This document shows, piece after piece, positions 10,230 through 18,209 of a DNA stretch of 64,000 nt. Each line of letters begins with the position of its first letter. Position 1 is the first letter of the stretch. Both the position numbers and the translations under genes were made by a program. The notes beneath the pieces were generated by a model. That model saw only the letters and a program-made list of their open reading frames with translations, did no database searches and was not told where the DNA came from. This DNA comes from an uncultured Coriobacteriaceae bacterium (GTDB taxonomy: Bacteria > Actinomycetota > Coriobacteriia > Coriobacteriales > Coriobacteriaceae): NCBI GenBank assembly GCA_944321435.1, contig CALULH010000002.1:1-64000 (forward strand), read 5' to 3'.

Positions 10230-10646
10230 CTACCTTCCGGCGAACCCGCGCTTCCAGTCGAGGTACTCCTCCTCGGAGATCTCCCCCGAGTCCCTCCGCG
10301 CGCGCATCGCGGCCCACGCCCTGACCGCCGCGTCGAGCTTCTGGGCGCCGGGCGCCGCGGGGTCCACGACGACCCGAGCCCCGCCATCGTCGGCCTCGGG
10401 CCTCGCGCCGAAGCCCTCCTCAAGCCGGAACAGGACCTCGAGCGCGTCGCGGGACGTCTCGAGCCCGTAGTCGGCGAGCGCGGCAGGGTCCACCTCAAGC
10501 GCCTTCGCGAGAGCCTCCAGGTGCTGCGGCCGGGGCGTCCTGAGCCCGAGCTCGTAGTTGCGCACCGCGGACTCGGTCACGCCCGCCATCTCGGCGAGCT
10601 CGCGCTGCAGGAGGCCGCGCCTCGTCGATTCCGATGTCGGTGACAA
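10230..10646 (-). CDS. XRE-family helix-turn-helix regulator, possibly N-terminally trimmed
   Basis: About 138 residues from a TTG start at 10646. The HTH reads LLQRELAEMAGVTESAVRNYE, followed by LGLRTPRPQHLEALAKALEV, a clear XRE/Cro fold. The C-terminal half is charged and ends SGEISEEEYLDWKRGFAGR, a short tail often seen after such HTH domains in actinobacterial elements. The usual first helix before GLLQREL is short or missing, and the start region overlaps the divergently transcribed integrase fragment by 13 bp. The gene may have lost its true start when the neighbouring element rearranged. Likely role: repressor of the mobile element. Confidence 0.65.
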   Translation of the reverse strand: MSPTSESTRRGLLQRELAEMAGVTESAVRNYELGLRTPRPQHLEALAKALEVDPAALADYGLETSRDALEVLFRLEEGFGARPEADDGGARVVVDPAAPGAQKLDAAVRAWAAMRARRDSGEISEEEYLDWKRGFAGR

Positions 10647-11044
10647 GGGATAAGCGGAACGGCACCTGGTACGTCCAGGCCTGGTACAAGACCTACGACG
10701 GCAAGCGCGCCCACAAGGTGAAGCGGGGCTTCAAGACCAAGCCCGAGGCGCTCGCGTGGGAGCGCGACTTCTACGCCGTGCAGGCGGGCGACATGGACAT
10801 GAAGCTCGTCGACTTCCTGGAGCTCTACAAGAAGGACATGGGGCTGCGCCTGCGCCTGAGCACCTGGAAGACCAAGGAGTCCATCATCAGGAAGCGCATC
10901 CTCCCCTACCTGGGCGAGAAGCGCATGAACCAGATCGCCCCGGTCGACATCGTGAGGTGGCAGAACGAGCTGATGGCCCTCGAGAAGCCGAGCGGGAGGA
11001 CGCCCTCATCTTCGGCATGTCCCGGAGGTGAGGGGGCGACGTGA
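10634..11044 (+). pseudogene. tyrosine integrase, N-terminal fragment
   Basis: MSVTRDKRNGTWYVQAWY then HKVKRGFKTKPEALAWERDF is the arm-type DNA-binding domain of tyrosine integrases. It is followed by most of the SAM-like core-binding domain (VDFLELYKKDMGLRLR, IAPVDIVRWQNELMAL). At about codon 120 similarity stops and the frame ends at 11044; the catalytic domain with the R-H-R-Y residues is missing. This is the stump of the recombinase that brought in the island. Confidence 0.75.
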
Positions 11045-11083
11045 AATCATGAAGCTAAGCCCACCCTTCCCGGAGAAATGGGG

Positions 11084-11156
11084 TACACTGACCTTGACCA
11101 AAAAGCACATCGTGCTTTTATCGCTCCGGGGCGCCTGCGTGCCGGAGCGATTTTTG
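11084..11156 (+). ncRNA. candidate structured small RNA paired with the Abi protein
   Basis: Upstream of the abi gene a TACACT -10-like box (11084-11089) is followed by two back-to-back perfect hairpins. The first is AAAAGCAC-ATC-GTGCTTTT (11101-11119). The second is a 10-bp stem ATCGCTCCGG / CCGGAGCGAT (11120-11151) with a 12-nt loop and then a run of T. The T-run ends 17 nt before the abi start codon, so this would be a roughly 60-nt transcript ending in its own terminator. Established knowledge: AbiF-type HEPN proteins have recently been reported with an adjacent non-coding RNA. Its identity here is inferred from position and structure only. Confidence 0.5.
11120..11156 (+). terminator. 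intrinsic terminator directly upstream of abi
   Basis: A perfect 10-bp GC-rich stem (11120-11129 with 11142-11151) is followed by TTTTT. No coding gene requires a terminator here, since the integrase fragment ends at 11044. It would end the short upstream RNA and leave low-level read-through into abi. Confidence 0.7.
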
Positions 11157-11172
11157 TATCGATGGAGGCCCG

Positions 11173-12321
11173 ATGAAAGCAGACGCGACCGCGCCGATAA
11201 TGGGCGCCCACGCCCAGGTGTCCTACCTGAGAGACGAGAAGAACGTGTCGTTCAGGCTCATGAGCGAGGAGGACGCGGCCGCCTTCCTCGAGGAGAGGAG
11301 CTTCTTCTTCAAGCTCAAGGCCTTCGCCAAGGACTTCGAGAAGTACGCCTGCAAGCCCGGGGAGAAGGGGCGCTACGTCAACCTCGACTTCGGCCACCTC
11401 GTGGAGCTCTCGAAGCTGGACAAGGCCCTGCGCTCGCTCGTCCTCGACCTCGCGCTCGACATCGAGCACTACCTCAAAGTGAGGATCAACGCCGCCGCCA
11501 TGCACGCGGGCGCGGACCCGTTCGAGGTCGTCGGCACGTTCCTGGAGAGCTCCGCCGCGTCAGTCGTCTCCGAGCAGACGAAGGCGCTCGACAGGGGCGT
11601 CGGTGCGGGCGCGGTCCGGCTGGCCGCCTCGACACTCGGGGGCTGCGACCTCGAGAGCCGCCCCGCCATCGTCTCGGCCGCCAACGAGGCCACGGCGACG
11701 CTGGCGGAGGTGACCAAGGGAAGAGACCCGCGGCACGTCGAGCACGCTATCGCCGGGATGGCCGGCTCCCCGTACTCCGGGGCCCTCGTCAGAAAGTACG
11801 CAGACGGGCCGATTCCCCTCTGGACCCTTCTCGAGCTGGTCTCCTTCGGGCCGCTCACGAGGCTCTACCGCCACTGCTTCGGCAAGGCGGGCGCCATCGA
11901 CGACCCCGAGGAGAGGGAGATGTTCTCCGCGTACAGGGGCCTGCTCAAGTGCACCCAGCAGCTCAGGAACGCCGCGGCGCACAACGACTGCCTCCTGAAC
12001 GGCCTCGCCTCCCACGAGAAGAAGAGCGGCGCCTACCCCAAGATCCGCAAGGCGCTCGCCGAGGGCTACGGGATGGATCCCGACGTCGTCGCCCAGGTCG
12101 GGTCCGTGAGGGTCGCGATGGACCTTGCCGCCGTCCTCATCTGCTACGACGCATACGTCCCGAGGGGAAGCAGCCGGTCGAGAGCGGGCCTCACCCTCTC
12201 CGCCGCAAGGGACCGCTTCGCGGAGCACGCCCCCTGGTTCGACAAGACCTACGCGGTGAAGTCCTTCTTCGATTACGCCGATACCCTCTTTGACACGTTC
12301 TCCAAAGCCTTTGCCAGTTAG
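11173..12321 (+). CDS. Abi_2 / AbiF-like abortive infection protein with HEPN motifs
   Basis: A 382-residue protein of the Abi_2 (AbiD/AbiF) type, a phage-defence family acting as a HEPN RNase toxin. Near the N-terminus VSYLRDEKNVSF and FFKLKAFAKDFEKY occupy the place of the family's opening block. Two RX4-6H HEPN motifs are visible: RINAAAMH (R104-H111) and RNAAAH (R265-H270), the arrangement shared with AbiF and related to Cas13 HEPN pairs. The middle carries an insertion rich in Ala, Gly and Ser (residues 125-195). ATG 11173 follows GATGGAGGCCCG. It sits behind a structured RNA candidate and an integrase stump, typical of a mobile defence island. Activity and trigger are inferred. Confidence 0.75.
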   Translation: MKADATAPIMGAHAQVSYLRDEKNVSFRLMSEEDAAAFLEERSFFFKLKAFAKDFEKYACKPGEKGRYVNLDFGHLVELSKLDKALRSLVLDLALDIEHYLKVRINAAAMHAGADPFEVVGTFLESSAASVVSEQTKALDRGVGAGAVRLAASTLGGCDLESRPAIVSAANEATATLAEVTKGRDPRHVEHAIAGMAGSPYSGALVRKYADGPIPLWTLLELVSFGPLTRLYRHCFGKAGAIDDPEEREMFSAYRGLLKCTQQLRNAAAHNDCLLNGLASHEKKSGAYPKIRKALAEGYGMDPDVVAQVGSVRVAMDLAAVLICYDAYVPRGSSRSRAGLTLSAARDRFAEHAPWFDKTYAVKSFFDYADTLFDTFSKAFAS

Positions 12322-12344
12322 GCCTTTCGGTTCCCGACTCCGAT

Positions 12345-12722
12345 ATGCTCATCTCGATATCCGAGGCGCTCGACGCCTCCGTAGGAACGCTGCTTGGCGA
12401 GGGCGTCTCGGAGCCTGAGGCGGATGGCCTTAGCGCGATTGCCGAGAAGCTCGAGGTCGTCAATCTTCAGCTTGCCCGCGGGAGGGAGTCGCGGCGGAGG
12501 CTGGTTTGTGGGGTCCTGCTCGCATTGGTAATTGCGATCGCCCTCGCCTTCGCGTGCCTGGTCGTGCTGGGAAGCCCGTATTTACATTGGGACTTCGCCG
12601 ATCCCGAGCTCGCGGTGGCGGGAACCCTTTATCACGGATTCGAGTGGGTTTTCGTCCGAATCGCGCCGATTGCGTTGGTCGTCGCGATCGCCGGGCTCTT
12701 CCTCTTGCGGAAGCGAGGGTGA
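12345..12722 (+). pseudogene. XRE-type HTH membrane protein lacking its HTH domain
   Basis: The frame around 12330-12722 contains LSVPDSDMLISISEALD, then VGTLLGEG, the conserved end of an XRE HTH. A linker and two membrane helices follow (VLLALVIAIALAFACLVVL and IALVVAIAGLFLLRK). The family normally begins with a complete HTH before VPDxD. Here that part is replaced by the end of the abi gene, whose stop (12319-12321) lies inside the same stretch. The abi island therefore appears to have joined into this gene. A truncated membrane protein of 125 residues could still be made from ATG 12345. Confidence 0.6.
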
Positions 12723-12790
12723 ATCGAGGGCTTTCGGGGTAATTCGCTCTTCGATTTACCCTATGCTCTCCATTCGCCAGCTGTCGCGGA

Positions 12791-13534
12791 TTAGGAATGC
12801 TCCGACAAAATGTCATGGACCTGATTCTGAAGATTCGCCTTTAACGTTTCCCAGCAGCGTTCTCCGGCTTTCTTGTAAAAGCAGATTTTGGCAACCTTCT
12901 CGAGTTCGATGATCTGGGCGGCGGTATATTCATGCAGTTTTGAAGTTCTTACGATTAGCAGATGCCTTAAATCGTCGACATTGGCGAACATGTTCTGGGG
13001 TGGCAGCGCTCCTTGAAGCTGCAAAGACTGGATTTCGAGAGCTTTCGAAAGGATGCTCAAATGCAGAATCTGCAGGTTGGCCGATAGATTCTGCAGATTA
13101 AAAGCAACTTGCTCGAACTCCTTGAGCCCCATTTTTATTTTACCGATTCTGCCTCGCTTGCAGATTGGCGAGAGGAGGGCGGGGGTCATGTCGCCAATGA
13201 GCTCCACATTAAGTTCAGCCAAGCCGGATATTCTCTTTATTTGTGCCTCGGCGGCGTCTGGTGCTTGCTTCGTCAGCGGCAGCGCTTTTCCGATGGTTTC
13301 CTTGAGGACTGCCATATTGATGTAGAGGCTTTTCATGCCGAAGTCGATTTTCTCGAGAAGGACGGCCCTTTCGTGGAAGTAGCCGATAGTCGCAATTACG
13401 AGCGATACGATGAATCCCGTAAATACGCTTATGGCAATATTCTTTGCCAGATCGTTGCTTATAAACGCAATAGATATGCCGCTTAGAAGGACGATTGCCG
13501 CGCAAATAATCATCGTAATCCTATTTACCTTCAT
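12791..13534 (-). CDS. membrane-anchored protein of unknown function, AT-richer than its neighbours
   Basis: A 247-residue protein with two N-terminal membrane helices (MIICAAIVLLSGISIAFI and IAISVFTGFIVSLVIATIGY). A long, probably helical cytoplasmic part rich in Leu, Lys, Glu and Gln follows (LQNLSANLQILHLSILSKAL). No family recognised. Codon use is clearly less GC-rich than in surrounding genes (AAT, ATT, AAA common), which suggests recent transfer. ATG 13534 follows GGGGAAACGT. It lies between the abi island and an AAA_14 ATPase on the same strand. Membrane anchoring within a defence-like neighbourhood makes an effector role conceivable but unproven. Confidence 0.6.
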   Translation of the reverse strand: MKVNRITMIICAAIVLLSGISIAFISNDLAKNIAISVFTGFIVSLVIATIGYFHERAVLLEKIDFGMKSLYINMAVLKETIGKALPLTKQAPDAAEAQIKRISGLAELNVELIGDMTPALLSPICKRGRIGKIKMGLKEFEQVAFNLQNLSANLQILHLSILSKALEIQSLQLQGALPPQNMFANVDDLRHLLIVRTSKLHEYTAAQIIELEKVAKICFYKKAGERCWETLKANLQNQVHDILSEHS

Positions 13535-13632
13535 ACGTTTCCCCTAGCCATGTTCGACTCGAAAGTCGTACCGAATTGGACTTTTTTCTCGGACGCTCGA
13601 TGTATTTCGGTTGACGCGAAATAATTGAAAGC

Positions 13633-14934
13633 TCATGTCCAAAGCTCCATATTCGCCATCGCGTACAGCGGGACGTTCCTCATCCAACCTTGCTCGCGGC
13701 ACCCCGACAGGCTGAAGCGCACGGCTTCGACGTCCGGATGCGACTCCCTGAACGCCCGCAAGCTCTTCGACCGCAGGTTCTCTTCGGCCTTCACCTCGAT
13801 GGCGAACACGCTGTTGCGCCTCTGCACGAGGAAATCTATCTCGCCCGAGGAGTTCTCCGCCGACCAGTAATAGGGGACGAGCCCGCAGTCGGACACGAGC
13901 TGCTGGCAGACGTACTGCTCTGTGAGGGACCCCTTGAACTCCTCGAAGATCCCGTTTCCCCCGACGACCGTCTCCTTGTCCAGCTGCGCCATCGCCCCGA
14001 GCAGCCCGACGTCGACCAGGAAGAGCTTGAACGCTGCGTCGTCAGCGTAGGGGGCCAGGGGGATTCCGGGCTTGGAGATCCGGCGGACGACCGTCGCGAT
14101 GCCCGCCTGGGAGAGCCATGTGATGCCGGAGCGGTAGTTCCTCGCGCGGGCCCCCTCGGCGATGTGGCTGAACACGAATTTCTTGTTCTCCCTGCCCAGA
14201 TGCGCCGGTATCGACCTCCATGCGGCGAGCGCGTACTCGGTCTCGGTTCGGCTGAGGTGCTTCGATATGTCGCGCTCGTAGCCCTGCAGTATCTCGAGCT
14301 GGACCTCGCGCGCGTCCTCAAGAAGGCCCCGATCGAGGAAAGCGCCCACCGCCTCGGGCATGCCTCCCACGTAGTAGTACTGGCGGAGGAGGGGGACGAG
14401 CTTGCCAGAGAAGCCGTTTATCAGGTTGGCGTCTCCCGAGTCGATTAGGCTGCAGAGCACCTGGTTCCCCGTCGCCGCGAGGAACTCCCGGAAATGGAGA
14501 GGGTAGAGGTCGAGAGCGTTCACCTTGCCCACGGGGTACCCGCTGCCCTCGTGGACCGTGATGCCCAGAAGCGACCCCGCCGCGGCCACCGCGTACCCGG
14601 GGGCGTTCTCGCAGAAGTACTTGAGGGATGTGAGCGCCTTCGAACACGCCTGTATCTCGTCCAGAATGACGAGGGTTCCGTCCTCCGAGACGGCCTGGCC
14701 GGTCTCGAACTGTATGGCGGAGATGATGCGCGGGATGTCGTAGCCGGCCTCGAACTGCTCTCGCATGCCTAGGTTGTCGTCCAGGTTCACGTACGCGACG
14801 TTGTCGAAGCACCGCCTTCCGAACTCTTTAAGCAGCCACGTCTTGCCGACCTGGCGCGCCCCGTTGAGGATGAGCGGCTTTCGGCGGGGGCTGCCCTTCC
14901 AGGCCACGAGCTCGTCCATGAGGAACCGGTCCAT
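13633..14934 (-). CDS. AAA_14 / DUF4143 ATP-binding protein
   Basis: A 433-residue protein of the widespread AAA_14-DUF4143 family. Walker A is LNGARQVGKTWLL near residue 23; Walker B is LVILDEIQ near residue 88; EYALAAWRSIPAHLG begins the DUF4143 part. The C-terminal GEIDFLVQRRNSVFAIEVKAE has the D-x(n)-E-x-K spacing of a PD-(D/E)xK nuclease fold. Function of the family is poorly defined; such genes are frequent and laterally mobile in gut actinobacteria. GAGGAGGAAAGC precedes ATG 14934. A 17-bp inverted repeat lies just upstream. Confidence 0.85.
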   Translation of the reverse strand: MDRFLMDELVAWKGSPRRKPLILNGARQVGKTWLLKEFGRRCFDNVAYVNLDDNLGMREQFEAGYDIPRIISAIQFETGQAVSEDGTLVILDEIQACSKALTSLKYFCENAPGYAVAAAGSLLGITVHEGSGYPVGKVNALDLYPLHFREFLAATGNQVLCSLIDSGDANLINGFSGKLVPLLRQYYYVGGMPEAVGAFLDRGLLEDAREVQLEILQGYERDISKHLSRTETEYALAAWRSIPAHLGRENKKFVFSHIAEGARARNYRSGITWLSQAGIATVVRRISKPGIPLAPYADDAAFKLFLVDVGLLGAMAQLDKETVVGGNGIFEEFKGSLTEQYVCQQLVSDCGLVPYYWSAENSSGEIDFLVQRRNSVFAIEVKAEENLRSKSLRAFRESHPDVEAVRFSLSGCREQGWMRNVPLYAMANMELWT

Positions 14935-14956
14935 GCTTTCCTCCTCGTAAATAGGC

Positions 14957-14998
14957 TACGGCCTTATTTTCGCACGAAATGGCGAAAATAAGGCCGTA
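14957..14998. promoter_or_regulatory. 17-bp perfect inverted repeat, candidate operator
   Basis: TACGGCCTTATTTTCGC (14957-14973) and its exact complement (14982-14998) are separated by 8 bp, lying 23 bp before the AAA_14 start and 35 bp after the guaA stop. There is no T-run on either side, so a terminator is less likely than an operator or a structured leader for the ATPase gene. Confidence 0.45.
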
Positions 14999-15032
14999 AT
15001 AACGCCATTTTTGGAGAAAATCAGTCGGAACT

Positions 15033-16631
15033 TTACTCCCACTCGATCGTCGCAGGGGGCTTCGACGTGATGTCGTAGGCCACGCGGTTCACGCCCGGCA
15101 CCTCGGCCACGATGCGGCCGGAGATCCTCGCCAGCACGTCATACGGTAGCTTGGCCCAGTCGGCGGTCATCGCGTCGCTCGACTCAACGGCGCGCAGGAT
15201 CACCGGGCGCTGGTAGGTGCGCTCGTCGCCCATGACGCCCACGCTCTTGATATCGGGCAGCACCGCAAAGTACTGCCAGCAGCTGTGTTCGGAGTTGCGA
15301 TCGCCCGTCTCCTCAAAGAGGCGCTGGTTGTACGCGTCGAGCTCCTCGCGCACGATGGCGTCGGCGTTCTTCAGGATCTCGAGCTTCTCGGGGCTCACCG
15401 CGCCGATGATGCGAATGGCCAGACCCGGGCCCGGGAACGGCTGGCGGAATACGATGTGCTCGGGCAGGCCCAAAGCAAGTCCGAGCGCGCGGACCTCGTC
15501 CTTGAAGAAGTGATCCAGCGGCTCAATCAGGTCAAAGTGCACACCCTCGGGGAACGGGATCAAGTTGTGGTGGCTCTTGATGGTGCTGGCCTTGCCGCCC
15601 GTCTTGCGCGCACCGCTCTCGATGATATCGGGGTAGATGGTGCCCTGCGCCAGGTACTTCACGCCGTCGAGCTCCTGCGCAACGGCAAAGAACTCCTCCC
15701 AGAACTGCGTGCCGATGATGCGGCGCTTCTGCTCCGGGTCGGTCACGCCGTCCAGCAGCTTGGCATAGCGCTCCTCAGCGTGCACATGGACGAAATCCAC
15801 ATCGAACTGCTTGGTGAAGACCTCCTCCACCTGCTCGGGCTCGCCCTTGCGCAAAAGGCCATGGTTGATGAACACGCAGGTCATCTGGCGCCCAATGGCA
15901 CGCGCGCCCAGCGCGGCCACCACGCTAGAGTCCACACCGCCCGAAAGCGCCAGGATCACGCGGTCGTCGCCGACCTTCTCGCGAATCTCAGCCACCTTCT
16001 GCTCAACCAGGTTGTCCATCGTCCAGTCGCGCGAAAGCCCGCAGATGCCAAACAGGAAGTTCGAGAGGATCTGATTGCCGTACTCGGTGTGGCGCACCTC
16101 GGGGTGGAACTGGGTGGAGTAGAGCTTGCGCTCCGGGCACTCCATAGCCGCCACGGGGCACACGTCGGTGCGACCGATCACATGGAAACCCTCCGGCACG
16201 CGGTCCACGGCATCGCGATGGCTCATCCACACCGTCTGCTCCAGCGGCGTACCGGCAAAGAGGGCGGAGCCGTTATCGCACGCAAGCGTAGCCGGGCCGT
16301 ACTCGCCCACCTCGGAATGCGCAACCTCGCCGCCGAGCGTAACCGCCATGATCTGATGACCGTAGCAGAAACCCAGAACCGGCACGCCCAGCTCAAAGAT
16401 GCCCGGGTCGACAGACGGCGCGTCCTCGGCGTAAACGCTTGCAGGGCCGCCGGAAAGGATGAGGGCCGCGGGCTTCATCGCCGCGATCTCCTCGGCCGGG
16501 GTGTCGCACGCCACGATCTCCGAGTACACGTTGAGGTCGCGCACGCGGCGGGCAATGAGCTGCCCGTACTGCGCGCCAAAGTCGAGCACGAGCACTTTCT
16601 GCGTCGCCTGGTCGTTACCGTTGTGAGCCAC
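15033..16631 (-). CDS. guaA: GMP synthase (glutamine-hydrolysing)
   Basis: Converts XMP to GMP with glutamine and ATP, last step of guanine nucleotide synthesis. An N-terminal class I glutamine amidotransferase has the catalytic Cys in GFCYGHQIM (C89) and the His-Glu of FHPE. The ATP-pyrophosphatase domain has the PP-loop LALSGGVDSSV, then the dimerisation domain ending VAYDITSKPPATIEWE. From GTG 16631 it has 532 residues, normal for GuaA. That start is chosen because AAAGGAC lies six bases upstream; the open frame extends 40 codons further without similarity. Single gene, with brnQ 219 bp upstream. Confidence 0.97.
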   Translation of the reverse strand: MAHNGNDQATQKVLVLDFGAQYGQLIARRVRDLNVYSEIVACDTPAEEIAAMKPAALILSGGPASVYAEDAPSVDPGIFELGVPVLGFCYGHQIMAVTLGGEVAHSEVGEYGPATLACDNGSALFAGTPLEQTVWMSHRDAVDRVPEGFHVIGRTDVCPVAAMECPERKLYSTQFHPEVRHTEYGNQILSNFLFGICGLSRDWTMDNLVEQKVAEIREKVGDDRVILALSGGVDSSVVAALGARAIGRQMTCVFINHGLLRKGEPEQVEEVFTKQFDVDFVHVHAEERYAKLLDGVTDPEQKRRIIGTQFWEEFFAVAQELDGVKYLAQGTIYPDIIESGARKTGGKASTIKSHHNLIPFPEGVHFDLIEPLDHFFKDEVRALGLALGLPEHIVFRQPFPGPGLAIRIIGAVSPEKLEILKNADAIVREELDAYNQRLFEETGDRNSEHSCWQYFAVLPDIKSVGVMGDERTYQRPVILRAVESSDAMTADWAKLPYDVLARISGRIVAEVPGVNRVAYDITSKPPATIEWE

Positions 16632-16850
16632 GGGCAGTCCTTTCTCGATGCAAAACGCAGCTTGCGCCAACTGCGCGCCGCGCATGGGACGTATGCACCC
16701 CATCATACCTGTATTGGCCCCGTCATTGAGGGAGCTTCGCAAGGAACCCACGAGCTAGCGGCGCATAAGGGCGCAAAAGGCCGGCACTCCGCAGGGGCTG
16801 CCCCGCAAAGCGCCGGTCAAAAACCCAAGCGCCCCGCTCCGGGCGCAACG

Positions 16851-18191
16851 CTACGCGGCCAACGAGCCCTGCCCGCGCCGCCGTGCGGCAAGGGCATGGA
16901 CCACGCCCAGGGCAACGCCCGCCAAAGCCGGTACGACCCAGCTCAACCCAAGATCCGCAAACGGGAGGGCGTCGAAGGGCAGCCATGCCCCTGCGGCAAA
17001 GGCGTCCCGCAGGCTCACGGCAACACTCTCCACCGCAACGATTCCCACGACCCACCGCCATACCTGCGGTACGCGGTCGACCGCACGCGCCGCCATGCCC
17101 ATCAGCACCAGCACGATGGCAACCGGGTACAGCGCGCCCAGCAGCGGCACGGAGAAGGCGATGATGGCCGTGAGGCCCAGGTTGGAGACCACGCACGAGA
17201 ACACCGCGAACGCCGCCGCCCACGCCACGTACGGCACGCGCGGGAACGTCTCGGCAAAGTAGCTGCCGCAACTGCTGATAAGCCCGGTGCACACGTTCAG
17301 GCACGCAATGAGGAAGATCGCCGCAACGATAACCGTGCCCGCCACGCCAAAGTGCTCCCGCGCGGCGGCAGTGAGCAGCTGGGCGCCGTTCTGCGCCCCG
17401 GGAACCACGGCCCCCGTCGTCACGCCGACGCATCCCAGCCCGCAGTAGATGAGCAGCATGAGCACGCCGGCGATGACGCCCGCCCGTGAAATCTCAAAGG
17501 CCACGCGGGACGGCTTCTCCACGCCCATCTCGCGCACGTTCAGCGCAATGACGATCCCAAAGCACAGCGCCGCCAAAAGGTCCATGGTCTGGTACCCGTT
17601 GATGAAGCCCTGCACCGCCGGTGCGCTGGTGTACGGGTCCACCGCCGGCTGCGGGGAGCCCAAGGGAGCCGCAAGGGACGAGGCCACCACGCAGACGATG
17701 AGCACGATAAGCGCCGGCGCGCTCACGCGACCCAGCACGCGGCTGAGCCTTCCCGGCTTGAGCGCGAGCACGAAGGCCGCAGCGAAAAACGCCACCGAGA
17801 ACGCTGCCGACACCGCGCCGACAAGCGCCGTGTCCGGCAGGAGCGGCAGGAGCATCTCGAACGCCGTCGAGCTGGTACGCGGAATGGCCAGGCACGGCCC
17901 AATGGCCAAGTACACCAGCACTGCGAACACCGCGGCAAACCACCCGCTCACGCGACCGGCGAGCTGCTTGAGATCGCCGGCAAGGGCAACTGCCACGATG
18001 CCCAGCACCGGCAAGCCGATCGCGCTCACCAAAAAGCCCGCGAGCGCGGGGAGCGCCTGATCGCCCGCCTGCGCGCCCACGAGCGGCGGCAAGATAAGGT
18101 TTCCCGCCCCAAAGAACATCGAGAACAGCGTAGCGCCCACCACCAGCATCTTCTGGCCGGATAGGCGCCCCTCCTGCAAACGGCGTGCCAT
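16851..18191 (-). CDS. brnQ: branched-chain amino acid transport system II carrier protein
   Basis: A 446-residue polytopic membrane protein that takes up Leu, Ile and Val with a cation. The N-terminal block GATLFSMFFGAGNLILPP is diagnostic of BrnQ/LivJ carriers; YLAIGPCLAIPRTSSTAFE and the twelve hydrophobic segments agree. AGAGGTGGGAGC precedes ATG 18191. It is the last gene of a likely three-gene operon with two phosphatases, 18 bp downstream of the histidine phosphatase gene. Confidence 0.93.
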   Translation of the reverse strand: MARRLQEGRLSGQKMLVVGATLFSMFFGAGNLILPPLVGAQAGDQALPALAGFLVSAIGLPVLGIVAVALAGDLKQLAGRVSGWFAAVFAVLVYLAIGPCLAIPRTSSTAFEMLLPLLPDTALVGAVSAAFSVAFFAAAFVLALKPGRLSRVLGRVSAPALIVLIVCVVASSLAAPLGSPQPAVDPYTSAPAVQGFINGYQTMDLLAALCFGIVIALNVREMGVEKPSRVAFEISRAGVIAGVLMLLIYCGLGCVGVTTGAVVPGAQNGAQLLTAAAREHFGVAGTVIVAAIFLIACLNVCTGLISSCGSYFAETFPRVPYVAWAAAFAVFSCVVSNLGLTAIIAFSVPLLGALYPVAIVLVLMGMAARAVDRVPQVWRWVVGIVAVESVAVSLRDAFAAGAWLPFDALPFADLGLSWVVPALAGVALGVVHALAARRRGQGSLAA

Positions 18192-18209
18192 GCTCCCACC
18201 TCTCAGGAA

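Noticed and set aside
10634..11044. Functional integrase
   Set aside because: The catalytic domain is missing, so only the DNA-binding end remains.
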